Below, piece after piece: positions 16,343-25,777 of a DNA stretch of 64,000 nucleotides; position 1 is the stretch's first letter, and each line of letters begins with the position of its first letter. The notes beneath the pieces are model-generated. The model was not told where the DNA came from. It saw only the letters and a list, made by a program, of their open reading frames with translations, and did not search any database. Source of the stretch: Pseudomonas protegens CHA0 (GTDB lineage: Bacteria > Pseudomonadota > Gammaproteobacteria > Pseudomonadales > Pseudomonadaceae); contig NC_021237.1 of NCBI RefSeq assembly GCF_000397205.1, positions 3,659,001 to 3,723,000 of the forward strand. The letters run 5' to 3'. The position numbers were made by a program, and so were the translations under genes.

Positions 16343-17248
16343 ATGAGCCGACCCGGCAAGATCACCGACCCCTCCTATGAGTTGATGGACGACCACAACG
16401 GCCTGTCCATCATCTATCGCCAGCACGGTTTCCCCTGCCCTCTGGTGCGCTGGCATTTCCACAAGGAATACGAGCTGCACCTGATAGTCGCCAGCTCCGG
16501 CAAGGTGTTCATCGGCGACTACATCGGCAACTTCTACCCGCAAACGCTGTTTCTCACCGGCCCCAACCTGCCCCACAACTGGATCAGCCAGGTGGCCGAG
16601 GACGAAGTGGTGGCCAAGCGCGACATGCTGGTGAACTTCACCGATGAGCTGTTCGACAGTGGCAGCCAGGTGTTCGCCGAGCTGAAGAACCTCAGCCCGC
16701 TGCTGGAGCGGGCGCAGTACGGCATCGAGTTCCGCTGCCCGCAAACCATCGCCCAGGCCCTGCCGCTGATGCAGCGCATCGCCGACTCCAGCGGTATCAC
16801 CCGCCTTGGCCACTTCCTCATCCTCATGGAGCTGCTGGCGGCCTGCGACGACTACCAGTTGCTGTCCGGCGCCACCAGCGTGCAACTGGCGGACGAACAC
16901 AGCGTCGACCGCACCAACCGCGCGGTGGACTACATCTTTGCCCACTACGCCCGGGAGTTGCCCCTGGAGGAAGTGGCCGACTACCTGGGCATGAAGCCCA
17001 GCTATTTTTCCCGGGTGTTCAAGCAGGCCACGGGGCGCTGCTTCGTCGAGTTCGTCAACCGGCTGCGCATCAGCAAGTCCTGTGAACTGCTGGCCGACGG
17101 CGACAAACCGGTGACCGACGTGTGCTTCGAGTCGGGCTTCAACAACATTTCCAACTTCAACCGGCGCTTCCAGCAGCTCAAGGGCATGACCCCCTCCCAC
17201 TACCGCCGCCTGGCGGTGCAACGCCTGACCGAACAGAACCTCGGCTGA
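16343..17248 (+). CDS. AraC-family transcriptional regulator
   Basis: 301 residues. An N-terminal cupin sensor domain (about 20-140; VRWHFHKEYELHLIV, PQTLFLTGPNLPHNWIS) is followed by a C-terminal double helix-turn-helix AraC domain (about 195-295; PLEEVADYLGMKPSYFSRVFKQ and VTDVCFESGFNNISNFNRRF). The cupin-AraC arrangement is common in regulators of sugar or polyol catabolism, but no catabolic genes are adjacent, so the effector is unknown. The start is placed at MSRPGKITDPSYE; the frame is open 34 codons further upstream without homology. It is flanked by REPs on both sides. Confidence 0.9.
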   Translation: MSRPGKITDPSYELMDDHNGLSIIYRQHGFPCPLVRWHFHKEYELHLIVASSGKVFIGDYIGNFYPQTLFLTGPNLPHNWISQVAEDEVVAKRDMLVNFTDELFDSGSQVFAELKNLSPLLERAQYGIEFRCPQTIAQALPLMQRIADSSGITRLGHFLILMELLAACDDYQLLSGATSVQLADEHSVDRTNRAVDYIFAHYARELPLEEVADYLGMKPSYFSRVFKQATGRCFVEFVNRLRISKSCELLADGDKPVTDVCFESGFNNISNFNRRFQQLKGMTPSHYRRLAVQRLTEQNLG

Positions 17249-17281
17249 GGACCCACGCTCGGCGCAGGGCTCAAGGGCCTC

Positions 17282-17354
17282 TTCGCCGGCAAGCCGGCTC
17301 CTACAAGGGCACCCCCAATATCACACCAGCTGTAGGAGCTGGCTTGCCAGCGAA
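17282..17354. repeat. Type A REP pair
   Basis: CGCCGGCAAGCCGGCTCC (17282-17303) and GTAGGAGCTGGCTTGCCAGC (from 17332) form an inverted pair just after the AraC-family gene. Confidence 0.88.
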
Positions 17355-17472
17355 AGCGCCCCCACGCCCGGCGCAGGGAACAATCGCCCCCCCCAGAGCC
17401 AACAAACCGGTCTAGGCTTGGTAAACGAGACCCGTTCAGCTTCCGTTCAGCAGTTGTCAATAATCTTCATTT

Positions 17473-17491
17473 AGCAATGAGTATCATTATG
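17473..17491 (+). promoter_or_regulatory. Fur-box-like site upstream of the iron-uptake operon
   Basis: Core AATGAGTATCATTAT; aligned by eye with the 19-base Fur consensus (GATAATGATAATCATTATC) it matches at 13 positions. It lies 40-60 bases before the FTR1 gene in an AT-rich stretch (about 17430-17515) that contrasts with the GC-rich surroundings. This fits iron-repressed transcription of the efe genes. Confidence 0.65.
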
Positions 17492-17531
17492 TTACAAATT
17501 ACCCCCTAGCCTATTTGCCCACCGGTGCTGA

Positions 17532-18380
17532 ATGCTCGTTCCATTTCTGATCATGTTGCGCGAAGGGATTGAAGCCGCGCTTATCGTTGGCATCATCGCC
17601 AGCTACCTGAAACAGACTGGCCGTGGCCAGTGGATGCCCGCCGTGTGGATCGGGGTTTTCCTCGCCGCGGCCCTGGCCCTGCTGGTGGGCGGCGGCCTGG
17701 AACTGATGAGCGCCGAATTCCCGCAGAAGCAGCAGGAACTCTTCGAAGGCATCGTCGGCCTGGTGGCCGTGGGCATCCTCAGTTCCATGGTGTTCTGGAT
17801 GCGCAAGGTGGCGCGTTCGATCAAACATTCCCTGCATGTCTCCCTGGACCACGCCCTGGCCGGCTCCAAGCACCAGGTCACGGCGCTGATCGCCATGGTG
17901 TTCTTCGCCGTGGCCCGCGAAGGCCTGGAAACCGTGTTCTTCCTGCTGGCGGTGTTCCAGCAGAGCGAAGGCCCGGGCGCGCCCATAGGCGCCCTGCTGG
18001 GCCTGATCTCAGCAATCATCGTCGGTTTCCTGATCTACACCGGCAGCATGCGCCTGAACCTTGGCGCCTTCTTTCGCTGGACCGGGCTGTTCATCCTGGT
18101 GGTGGCCGCCGGCATCCTCGCCAATTCGGTGCAGGCCCTGCATGAAGCCGGGGTCTGGAACCACCTGCAGACCGTACTCTTCGACTTCAGCGCCAGCCTG
18201 CCCATGGATGGCCCGGTGGGTTCGGTACTGGCCGGCATGTTCGGCTACCAGGACGCCCCCACCATCAGCACCCTCGGCGCCTATGCGCTGTACCTGGCCG
18301 TGACCCTGGTGCTGTTCTTCCTGCCCGGCGGCGCCCCAGCCAAGGCGCCCGGCTCAACGTCTTCCGTTTCCAGTCAGTAA
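17532..18380 (+). CDS. efeU: FTR1-family iron permease (EfeU-like)
   Basis: 282 residues, seven predicted membrane helices. It carries the two REGxE iron-binding motifs of the FTR1/EfeU family: REGIE at residues 10-14 in the first helix and REGLE near 129-133. The opening MLVPFLIMLREGIEAALIV is nearly canonical for EfeU. It moves ferric or ferrous iron across the inner membrane, with EfeO and EfeB in the periplasm. The Shine-Dalgarno sequence is weak, but no better start exists. It is first of four same-strand genes with gaps of 8, 15 and 35 bases, behind a Fur-box-like site. Confidence 0.92.
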   Translation: MLVPFLIMLREGIEAALIVGIIASYLKQTGRGQWMPAVWIGVFLAAALALLVGGGLELMSAEFPQKQQELFEGIVGLVAVGILSSMVFWMRKVARSIKHSLHVSLDHALAGSKHQVTALIAMVFFAVAREGLETVFFLLAVFQQSEGPGAPIGALLGLISAIIVGFLIYTGSMRLNLGAFFRWTGLFILVVAAGILANSVQALHEAGVWNHLQTVLFDFSASLPMDGPVGSVLAGMFGYQDAPTISTLGAYALYLAVTLVLFFLPGGAPAKAPGSTSSVSSQ

Positions 18381-18388
18381 GGCTCCCC

Positions 18389-19588
18389 ATGACCCAGCAA
18401 GCCTCTCCCCAGGCCTCGCCTCCCCGCGCTCTGCGCTGGGCGGTTGCCGGTTCGGTGATCGTCATGATCGCCGCCGGCGGGCTGTTCTACTACGCCTCGC
18501 AACTGGCCGCCAGCAAGCGCCAGGCCCACCAGGGCGAGATCACCGTGACCATCCACCCCAAGAGTTGTGAACCCAACGCGCTGACAGTCCCGGCCGGGCG
18601 CGCCAGCTTCCGCATCGTCAACCGTTCGGATCGCGCCGTGGAGTGGGAAATTCTCGACGGCGTGCTGGTGGTGGAGGAACGGGAAAACATCGCCCCGGGC
18701 CTGAGCCAGGTGATCAACGCCAACCTGCAGCCAGGGGACTACGCCATCACCTGCGGGCTTTTGAGCAACCCCCGCGGCACCCTGCACGTGACCCCGACCG
18801 CCGAGTCCGACGCCCAGGCCAAGGCGCGGCCGTCGATGGTGGCCTTTATCGGCCCGCTGTCGGAGTTCCGGGTCTACCTCAGCACCCAGGGCAGTGCCCT
18901 GGTCAAGGCAGTGAACGCCTTGCAGCAGGCCATAGACGCCGGCGACCTGAAACAGGCCCAGGCGCTGTACCTGCCGGCCCGCGCAGCCTATCAGCGCCTG
19001 GCCCCGGCGGCCCAGCGCCTAGCCGAGCTGGACAACACCATCAACGCCCGCGCCGATTATTTCGAACAGCGCGAACAGGATCCGGGCTTCAGCGGTTTCC
19101 ACCGCCTGGAATACGGCCTGTTCCAGAAAAATGACCTGGCAGGCCTGGCTCCCGTAGCTCAGCGCCTGTCCAGCGACGTGGTCAGCCTCAAGGAACAGTT
19201 GCTGGCCCAGACCCTGCCACCGGAGCAATTGGTGAGCATCGTCGCGCGCAACATGCGCAGCCTGGCCGACCTGCGGGCCAGCAGCGGTGAAGAAGAACGC
19301 TACAGCCACAGCGACCTCAACGGCTTTGCCGCCAACCTGGAAACCACGCGCAAGGTCATCGACCTGCTACGGCCGCTGCTGGCCAAGTCCGCGGCCCAAT
19401 TGCTGCCCCAGGTGGACAGCGCCGCCGATGCCCTGGCCACTCGCCTGGCCAGCCTGCGCGACGGCTTCGGCTATGTGGCCTACGACCAGGTCGACGCCCG
19501 GCAGCGCAAAGAGATCGCCGACAAAGCCAAGGCCCTGGCCGACACCCTCGACGCTATTGATCCCGCACTTGGCCTTTCCGGCCTGTAA
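18389..19588 (+). CDS. efeO: EfeO: cupredoxin plus M75 (imelysin-like) domain protein
   Basis: 399 residues. An N-terminal hydrophobic segment (about 17-36) is a signal or anchor. A cupredoxin domain (about 48-135; ITVTIHPKSCEPNALTVPAG, GDYAITCG) is followed by the M75 alpha-helical domain (about 150-395) with the HxxE metal motif FHRLEY near 237-241. In the Efe system this periplasmic protein binds and delivers iron to the permease. AAGG lies 7 bases before the ATG, and the gene follows efeU by 8 bases. Domain order and length match full-length EfeO. Confidence 0.93.
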   Translation: MTQQASPQASPPRALRWAVAGSVIVMIAAGGLFYYASQLAASKRQAHQGEITVTIHPKSCEPNALTVPAGRASFRIVNRSDRAVEWEILDGVLVVEERENIAPGLSQVINANLQPGDYAITCGLLSNPRGTLHVTPTAESDAQAKARPSMVAFIGPLSEFRVYLSTQGSALVKAVNALQQAIDAGDLKQAQALYLPARAAYQRLAPAAQRLAELDNTINARADYFEQREQDPGFSGFHRLEYGLFQKNDLAGLAPVAQRLSSDVVSLKEQLLAQTLPPEQLVSIVARNMRSLADLRASSGEEERYSHSDLNGFAANLETTRKVIDLLRPLLAKSAAQLLPQVDSAADALATRLASLRDGFGYVAYDQVDARQRKEIADKAKALADTLDAIDPALGLSGL

Positions 19589-19603
19589 CAAGACGAGTTT
19601 TCA

Positions 19604-20914
19604 ATGAACGATTCAGATCAGTCCAATCCGTCTTTTTCCGCCCAGCGTCGGCGCGTGCTGCTGGGCATGGGCGCCGCCGGCGTGGCCCTGGCCGGCAGTA
19701 GCCTGAGTTGCCCGGCCATGGCCGCCGCGCCCGCCCAGGTCACCGAAGCCCCCAGCAGCGACAAGACCCAGGACCGCCACGACTTCCATGGCCAGCATCA
19801 GAGCGGCATCGTCACCCCGCGCCCGGCCGCGGGCATGCTGGTGTCCTTCGATGTGCTGGCCAGCGACCGCGACGACCTGGAACGGCTGTTTCGCACCCTC
19901 GACCAACGCATTGCCTTTCTCATGCGCGGTGGCCCGGTGGCCCAGGTGGACCCGAAGCTGCCGCCCCTGGACTCCGGCATCCTCGGCCCGGTGGTGACCC
20001 CGGACAACCTGACCATCACCGTCTCGGTGGGCGAATCGCTGTTCGACGAGCGCTTCGGCCTGGAGGCGGCCAAACCCAAGCGCCTGATCCGCATGGTGGG
20101 CTTCCCCAACGATGCCCTGGAGCCCGCCTGCTGCCACGGCGACCTGAGCCTGCAGTTCTGCTCCAACACCGCCGACACCAACATCCACGCCCTGCGCGAC
20201 ATCGTGAAGAACCTGCCCGACCTGCTGCTGGTGCGCTGGAAACAGGAAGGCAGCGTACCGCCCCAGGCCCCGGCCAAGCCCGGCGAGCCGGCGCAGAGTG
20301 CGCGCAATTTCCTGGGCTTTCGCGATGGCTCGGCCAACCCCGACTCCAACGACCCGAAGGCCATGCAGCAGATCGTCTGGGTCCAGCCCGGCAGTGACGA
20401 ACCGGCCTGGGCGGCCCATGGCAGCTACCAGGCAGTGCGGATCATCCGCAACTTCGTCGAACGCTGGGACCGCACCCCGCTGCAGGAGCAGGAAAGCATC
20501 ATCGGCCGGATCAAGACCAGTGGCGCGCCCATGGACGGCCAGAAGGAAAGCCAGGTGCCCGACTACGCCCGGGACCCCCATGGCAAGGTCACCAAGCTCG
20601 ACGCCCACATCCGCCTGGCCAACCCGCGCACTGCCCAGAGCCAGCAGAACCTGATCCTGCGCCGGCCGTTCAACTACTCCAACGGGGTCAACAAGAACGG
20701 CCAGCTGGACATGGGCCTGCTGTTCATCTGCTACCAGGCCGACCTGGAGAAAGGCTTCATCGCCGTACAGACCCGTCTGAACGGCGAACCCCTGGAGGAG
20801 TACCTCAAGCCCACTGGTGGCGGTTACTTCTTCACCTTGCCGGGGGTCACCGGCGAAGAGGATTTCATCGGGCGTTCGCTGCTCGATGCCACCCGACCTA
20901 AAAGCACTGCCTGA
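19604..20914 (+). CDS. efeB: EfeB: Tat-exported DyP-type haem peroxidase
   Basis: 436 residues. A twin-arginine signal ([18 protein letters not shown], residues 14-31) indicates folded export to the periplasm. The DyP-type peroxidase motif GFRDGSANP is near residues 238-246, and the likely proximal haem ligand His is in [12 protein letters not shown]. EfeB is a haem peroxidase thought to act on the iron species supplied to EfeU. It sits third in the operon, 15 bases after efeO. Confidence 0.94.
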   Translation: MNDSDQSNPSFSAQRRRVLLGMGAAGVALAGSSLSCPAMAAAPAQVTEAPSSDKTQDRHDFHGQHQSGIVTPRPAAGMLVSFDVLASDRDDLERLFRTLDQRIAFLMRGGPVAQVDPKLPPLDSGILGPVVTPDNLTITVSVGESLFDERFGLEAAKPKRLIRMVGFPNDALEPACCHGDLSLQFCSNTADTNIHALRDIVKNLPDLLLVRWKQEGSVPPQAPAKPGEPAQSARNFLGFRDGSANPDSNDPKAMQQIVWVQPGSDEPAWAAHGSYQAVRIIRNFVERWDRTPLQEQESIIGRIKTSGAPMDGQKESQVPDYARDPHGKVTKLDAHIRLANPRTAQSQQNLILRRPFNYSNGVNKNGQLDMGLLFICYQADLEKGFIAVQTRLNGEPLEEYLKPTGGGYFFTLPGVTGEEDFIGRSLLDATRPKSTA

Positions 20915-20949
20915 CACCCCTAACACAACAACCCCCACGGAAAAGTCCC

Positions 20950-21774
20950 ATGAAAAAGTCGCCTCTCGCTGTGTTGCTGACCCTTGGCTTGCTCCACGCC
21001 CCGCTTTCGGCGTTCGCCGCAACTGCGCCCCTGGAGCTGGTGGGGCCGATCTCCGACTACAAGATCTACGTCACCGAGCAGCTCGACGAACTGGCCAGCC
21101 ACACCCAGCAGTTCACCGATGCGGTGAAAAAGGGCGACCTGGCCGCCGCCAAGAAGCTCTACGCGCCGACCCGGGTCTACTACGAGTCGATCGAACCGAT
21201 CGCCGAGCTCTTCAGTGACCTGGACGCGTCCATCGACTCCCGGGTCGACGACCACGAGAAAGGCGTCAAGGCCGAAGACTTCACCGGCTTCCACCGCCTG
21301 GAATACTCGCTGTTCTCGGAAAACAGCACCGAAGGCCTGGGCGAGCTGGCCGACGGCCTGAACAAGGACGTCAAGGACCTGCAGACCCGCGTCGCCGGCC
21401 TGACCTTCCCGCCGGAAAAAGTCGTGGGTGGCGCCGCCGCGCTGCTGGAAGAAGTGGCCGCAACCAAGATCTCCGGTGAAGAAGACCGCTACAGCCATAC
21501 CGACCTCTACGACTTCCAGGGCAACATCGACGGGGCGAAGAAAATCGTCGACCTGTTCCGTCCGCAGATCGAGAAGCAGGACAAGGCCTTTGTCGCCAAG
21601 GTGGACAAGAACTTCGCCACGGTGAACAAGATCCTGGCCAAGTACAAAACCCCCGACGGCGGCTTCATGACCTACGACAAGGTCAAGGAAAACGACCGCA
21701 AGGCCCTGGTAGGCCCGGTCAATACCCTGGCCGAAGACCTCTCCACCCTGCGCGGCAAACTGGGCCTGAACTAA
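20950..21774 (+). CDS. EfeM/EfeO-like M75 domain protein without cupredoxin
   Basis: 274 residues with a cleavable signal peptide (MKKSPLAVLLTLGLLHAPLSAFA). The rest is a single M75 domain with FHRLEY near 114-119, clearly related to the C-terminal half of the preceding EfeO (shared FHRLEY and GEE(E/D)RYSH(S/T)DL). It lacks the cupredoxin domain, like EfeM proteins. It is the last gene of the operon, 35 bases after efeB, and probably an extra periplasmic iron-binding partner. The in-operon pair suggests duplication followed by loss of the cupredoxin domain. Confidence 0.9.
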   Translation: MKKSPLAVLLTLGLLHAPLSAFAATAPLELVGPISDYKIYVTEQLDELASHTQQFTDAVKKGDLAAAKKLYAPTRVYYESIEPIAELFSDLDASIDSRVDDHEKGVKAEDFTGFHRLEYSLFSENSTEGLGELADGLNKDVKDLQTRVAGLTFPPEKVVGGAAALLEEVAATKISGEEDRYSHTDLYDFQGNIDGAKKIVDLFRPQIEKQDKAFVAKVDKNFATVNKILAKYKTPDGGFMTYDKVKENDRKALVGPVNTLAEDLSTLRGKLGLN

Positions 21775-21802
21775 GCCCGGAACCCAACACGCCATCCTCC
21801 CT

Positions 21803-22090
21803 GTAGGAGCTGGCTTGCCAGCGAAAGCGGCCCTGGGTACCACCCCCGCCTCAAGGCCCTCTTCGCCGGCAAGCCGGCTCCTACACAGGCAGAACAGCAC
21901 CCCGCCCCCCCGTAGGAGCTGGCTTGCCAGCGAAAGCGGCCCTAGGCACAACGCCCGACTCAAGGCCCTCTTCGCCGGCAAGCCGGCTCCTACACAGGCA
22001 GAACAGCACCCCGCCCCCCCCGTAGGAGCTGGCTTGCCAGCGAAAGCGGCCCTGGGCACAACGCCCGACTCAAGGCCCTCTTCGCCGGCA
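21803..22090. repeat. Tandem REP units of 109-110 bases, third copy truncated
   Basis: Three near-identical units begin at 21803, 21912 and 22022. Each has GTAGGAGCTGGCTTGCCAGC, the link GAAAGCGGCCCT, then the inverted REP CGCCGGCAAGCCGGCTCC and the spacer ACACAGGCAGAACAGCACC. The third ends within the inverted REP at about 22090. It fills most of the 21775-22177 gap; nothing else was recognised there except the Shine-Dalgarno of the next gene. Confidence 0.92.
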
Positions 22091-22177
22091 ACATCATCAC
22101 GAATGCAGATAAGCCTGGGCTGTGACACGTTATCCCGTTAACGTTCACGGCCCATCGACTTTCATGGAAGACCCTTC

Positions 22178-23383
22178 ATGCCTCGCTCCACAGCCGCCAG
22201 CGCGCCGCTGACCGTCAGACCCTTCTCGCTGGTTCCACTGATGGCCGCCTATATGGCCTGCACCATGTCGATGATGGCCTTCGTCTCGCTGATCGGCCCG
22301 ATCTCCCGGGCCCTGCACCTGGAAACCTGGCATGCCGGCGCGGCCGTCACCGTTTCCGGGGTGATCTGGATGCTCCTGGCACGCCCCTGGGGCCAGGCCA
22401 GCGACCGCTTCGGCCGGCGCCGGGTGCTGCTGCTGGGCACCGCCGGCTTCACCCTCGCCTACTGGGCCTTGTGCCTGTTCATCGACCTGTCGCTGCAGTC
22501 GCTGCCCAGCGTCGCCATGGCCTTTCTCGGCCTGATGCTCGGCCGCGGCTTGATCGGCGCCTTCTACGCGGCGATCCCGGTGGGCGGCTTCGCCCTGATC
22601 GCCGATAACGTCGAGCCTCAGCACCGCGCCCGTGCCATGGCCACCCTGGGCGCCGCCAACGCCGTGGGCCTGGTGCTGGGCCCGGCGGTGGCCGCGCTGC
22701 TGGCGCGCTACAGCCTGAGCCTGCCGTTCTACGCCATGGCGGTGCTGCCGCTGCTGGCATTGCTGGTGCTGCGCTACCAACTGCCGCGCCAGGAACTGCA
22801 CCTGGCCCAGGCGCCGACCCGGGTACGCCTGGGCGACCCGCGACTGCGCCGGCCCATGGTGGTGGCCTTTGTCGCCATGCTCTGTGTGTCGGTGGCCCAG
22901 ATCACCGTCAGCTTCTATGCCCTGGACCGGCTGCACATGAGCCCCGCCGATGCCGCCCAGACGGCCGGGGTGGCCCTGGCCATGGTCGGCGTGGCGCTGA
23001 TCTGCGCGCAGTTGGTGGTGCGCAAGCTGGAATGGCCGCCGCTGCGGATGATCCGCTACGGCGCCCTGCTGTCCGCGCTGGGTTATGCCGGCAGCATGCT
23101 GGTGGACAGCGCCTGGGGCTTGTGGCTGGCGTTCTTTGTATCGGCGGCAGGCATGGGTGGGGTGTTTCCGTCGTTCTCGGCCCTTGCGGCGAATGCCGTA
23201 GAGGCCTCGGAACAGGGCGCGACTGCCGGCAGCATCGGCGCCGCCCAGGGCCTGGGCGTGGTCATCGGGCCCATGGCCGGCAGCCTGATCTACGCCATCG
23301 AACCGCGCCTGCCCTACCTGCTGGCGGCGGTGCTGCTGGTACTGATCGCGATCTGGCCCGCCCCGCAGCCCAAAGACCTGTAG
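22178..23383 (+). CDS. MFS transporter (DHA1-like)
   Basis: 401 residues, 12 hydrophobic segments. The loop 2-3 signature is GQASDRFGRRRVLLLG, and the fifth helix has GAANAVGLVLGPAVAALLA, the antiporter motif C pattern of drug/H+ antiporters. It probably exports a small molecule by proton antiport; the substrate is unknown and no regulator is adjacent. GGAAG lies 8 bases before the ATG. The TAG stop (23381-23383) is part of the GTAGCCGCTGC repeat that follows. Confidence 0.9.
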   Translation: MPRSTAASAPLTVRPFSLVPLMAAYMACTMSMMAFVSLIGPISRALHLETWHAGAAVTVSGVIWMLLARPWGQASDRFGRRRVLLLGTAGFTLAYWALCLFIDLSLQSLPSVAMAFLGLMLGRGLIGAFYAAIPVGGFALIADNVEPQHRARAMATLGAANAVGLVLGPAVAALLARYSLSLPFYAMAVLPLLALLVLRYQLPRQELHLAQAPTRVRLGDPRLRRPMVVAFVAMLCVSVAQITVSFYALDRLHMSPADAAQTAGVALAMVGVALICAQLVVRKLEWPPLRMIRYGALLSALGYAGSMLVDSAWGLWLAFFVSAAGMGGVFPSFSALAANAVEASEQGATAGSIGAAQGLGVVIGPMAGSLIYAIEPRLPYLLAAVLLVLIAIWPAPQPKDL

Positions 23384-23592
23384 CCGCTGCTGCAGGCTGC
23401 GAACGGCTGCAAATCAGACGCCGCTCTTGAGGTTGCTGAAGGCCCTGCGGACCTTTGCGCAGCCTCGCAGGCTTGGCAGCGGCTACAGGTACTGCGCTGC
23501 TTTTGTAGCCGCTGCCGCAGGCTGCGAACGGCTGCGAAGCAGACGCCGCTCTTGAGATTGCTGAAGGTCCTGTGGACCTCGGCAGCGGCTAC
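23380..23592. repeat. Type B repeat elements, two direct copies
   Basis: Two elements (23380-23486 and 23505-23592) begin GTAGCCGCTGC(T/C)GCAGGCTGC and end GGCAGCGGCTAC, so each is bounded by an inverted repeat. About 70 bases after each start are nearly the same, including CAGACGCCGCTCTTGAG. The pair fills the gap between the MFS and pssA genes. The first provides the MFS stop codon; the pssA stop lies four bases after the second. Confidence 0.85.
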
Positions 23593-23595
23593 GGG

Positions 23596-24939
23596 TTAAA
23601 GCATGCGGTAGAGCAAGCGCTCGATGCGCACGCGGCTGACCCGGCGCAGGAACTTGCCCACGGCCTCGGGGTAGTCCACCAGGCTGTCCAGGTACTGAAA
23701 GTGCTCGATACGGCGGGTGTGGCGATAGATCTCGGCCTGTTCGGCGTTGCGCGCCTGCAGCAGCTCGCCCTTGGGGTCGTCCAGCAACAGGGCGTTTTCC
23801 AGGTCCAGGCGGAAGGCCCGCGGATTGAGGTTGTTGCCGGTGAGCAAGGTATAGCGCTCATCGACCCACATGCCCTTGAGGTGGTAGGTGTTGTCACCGT
23901 CACGCCACAGGTGCAGGTTCAACTGGCCGTTGTCGATCACTTTCTGATGCCGCTTGGCAAAACGCCGCAGGCTGATTTCATACAGATAAGGCAGCGCGGC
24001 GATCACCTTGAACGGCTCGCTGGGCGGGATATAGAAGTCGTTGGCGGTCTTGTCGCCGACGATGATGTCGATCTTCACCCCGCGCTCCAGAGCCCGGTTG
24101 ATCTCCCGGGTCACCGGCAGCGGCAGGTTGAAATACGGGGTGCAGATGGTCAGCTGGCGCTGGGCGCCGGCAATCAGCTCGCAGATCACCCGGTTCAACG
24201 GGTTGCCCTTGCCCACCCCGAGCAACGGGCTGACCGACAGCCCGCTCTTGTCCAGGCCACCGGCAGTGGTGTCGTAGGTGGCGTGCTTGAGGCGGCTGCG
24301 CAGATCGCCGATGTCGTTGCGCAGGCTGCGGGTGGTGGGCAGGTTCGGCAGGTCCAGGCGGTGCACTGCCCGCGACTCCACCAGGCCGTGCTGCACCAGG
24401 TGGTGCATGGAGTCGGCCAGCGCCTGGTTGTGCAGCAGGTGGTAACGGTCGAAGCGGTACTTGTCGAACTTGTGCAGGTACACGTTGTTCAGGCTGGCGC
24501 CGCTGTAGAGCACGCAGTCGTCGATGACGAAACCCTTGAGGTGCAGCACCCCGAACAGCTCGCGGGTCTGAACCGGCACGCCGTAGATCGGCACTTCGCT
24601 GGCGTGAGTGCGGGTCATTTGCTGGTACCAGGCCGAGTTGCCCGGCTGCTTGCCGGCACCGATCAGGCCGCGCTGGGCCCGCAGCCAGTCAACCACGACC
24701 ACCACTTCCAGCTCGGGGCGGGCGGCCTTGGCGGCGTGCAGGGCATCGAGGATTTCCTGGCCGGCTTCATCCTGTTGCAGGTACAGCGCGACGATATAGA
24801 TGCGCCGGCGTGCCTGGGCAATCTGCTCCAGCAGCGTGCGGCGAAACTGCGCGGCGCCGGTCAGCGTGGTGAAAGCCTCGGCGGCCAGTGGGAAGCTGCG
24901 CAGCTTGGGCAGCAGGGAACGTTTGAAAAGCGACGGCAT
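23596..24939 (-). CDS. pssA: CDP-diacylglycerol-serine O-phosphatidyltransferase (PLD type)
   Basis: 447 residues, close to E. coli PssA (451). It makes phosphatidylserine from CDP-diacylglycerol and serine, the first step to phosphatidylethanolamine. It belongs to the phospholipase D superfamily; both HxK(x4)D motifs are present: His133-Lys135-Asp140 in HLKGFVIDD, and His353-Lys355-Asp360 in HLKGMWVDE followed by LLTGNNLNPRA. No signal peptide; such enzymes are peripheral membrane or ribosome-associated. It is monocistronic, between type B repeats and a REP pair. Confidence 0.92.
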   Translation of the reverse strand: MPSLFKRSLLPKLRSFPLAAEAFTTLTGAAQFRRTLLEQIAQARRRIYIVALYLQQDEAGQEILDALHAAKAARPELEVVVVVDWLRAQRGLIGAGKQPGNSAWYQQMTRTHASEVPIYGVPVQTRELFGVLHLKGFVIDDCVLYSGASLNNVYLHKFDKYRFDRYHLLHNQALADSMHHLVQHGLVESRAVHRLDLPNLPTTRSLRNDIGDLRSRLKHATYDTTAGGLDKSGLSVSPLLGVGKGNPLNRVICELIAGAQRQLTICTPYFNLPLPVTREINRALERGVKIDIIVGDKTANDFYIPPSEPFKVIAALPYLYEISLRRFAKRHQKVIDNGQLNLHLWRDGDNTYHLKGMWVDERYTLLTGNNLNPRAFRLDLENALLLDDPKGELLQARNAEQAEIYRHTRRIEHFQYLDSLVDYPEAVGKFLRRVSRVRIERLLYRML

Positions 24940-25056
24940 TAGGGCTCGCAGTGGCTCAAATCCAAAGAGCGCAAGAGCTTACACCATGGACCGGCCGGAG
25001 TCCCCTGCCTGGCATGTATAACGCCCTCCCTCAGCAAAGCACCCGCCCGCTGTGCG

Positions 25057-25136
25057 CAGGAGCCGGCTTGCCGGCGAATGGGCCCCCAGCCCTGCGCAAG
25101 GCGCAATGAAACCTTCGCTGGCAAGCCAGCTCCTAC
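25057..25136. repeat. Type A REP pair
   Basis: AGGAGCCGGCTTGCCGGCG (within 25057-25078) and GCTGGCAAGCCAGCTCC (within 25114-25136) form an inverted pair upstream of the TetR-family gene. Confidence 0.88.
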
Positions 25137-25177
25137 AAAGGGTAATGGCCAGTTTCGAAGAAAAACAAAAAATATAA

Positions 25178-25206
25178 TTGACCAAGGAGAACGATCGTTC
25201 TACTGT
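25178..25206 (+). promoter_or_regulatory. Promoter with palindromic operator in the spacer (TetR-type)
   Basis: TTGACC (25178-25183) and TACTGT (25201-25206) are spaced 17 bases. The 14-base perfect palindrome AGAACGATCGTTCT (25188-25201) fills the spacer and touches the -10. The TetR-family start codon is 13 bases after the palindrome. This is the expected layout for autorepression; the -10 match is modest. Confidence 0.6.
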
Positions 25207-25213
25207 TCGCCAC

Positions 25214-25777
25214 ATGAACGAAATCATGCACTCTGAAACCCGAGACATCATCCTCGATGTCACCGAGAAACTGATCTACCAGAACGGCATTGCCGCCACC
25301 GGCATGGATCTTCTGGTGAAGACCGCCGGCGTCTCGCGCAAGAGCGTCTACCGCTATTTCACCAACAAGGACGAGCTGGTGGTGGCCGCCCTGGAGCGTC
25401 GCGATCAGCGCTGGATGCACTGGTTCTGCAGCACGGTGAACCAGGCCGCGACCCCGGCCCTGCGCCTGCTGGCGCTGTTCGACGTGCTCAAGGACTGGTT
25501 CGCAACCCCCGGTTTTCGCGGCTGCGCCTTTATCAACACCAGTGGCGAAACCGGCGACCCGCAAGACCCGGTGCGCCAAGTAGCAAAACGGCACAAGCAG
25601 AACCTGCTCGACTACGTGACCGAGCTTTGCCAGGAACATGGCGTGCAACATCCTGAGGAACTGGCAGCGCAACTGCTGATCCTGATCGATGGCGCCATTA
25701 CCGTTGCCCTTGTGATGGGCAATCACAGTGCTGCTGATAATGCGCAATGCATGGCGCGAAAGTTATTGGACCTCTGA
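25214..25777 (+). CDS. TetR-family transcriptional regulator
   Basis: 187 residues. The N-terminal helix-turn-helix is clear ([31 protein letters not shown], about residues 33-63). The C-terminal ligand-binding part contains a [19 protein letters not shown] segment common in TetR regulators of this subgroup. The start at 25214 follows the promoter and palindrome; an upstream in-frame TTG would begin in the -35 box and was rejected. The DUF1348 gene lies 58 bases downstream on the same strand and is a likely target. Confidence 0.9.

Noticed and set aside
21803..22090. Tandem repeat considered as a CRISPR array
   Set aside because: Spacers are also repeated, unit length is 110 bases with internal palindromes of REP type, and no cas gene is near.
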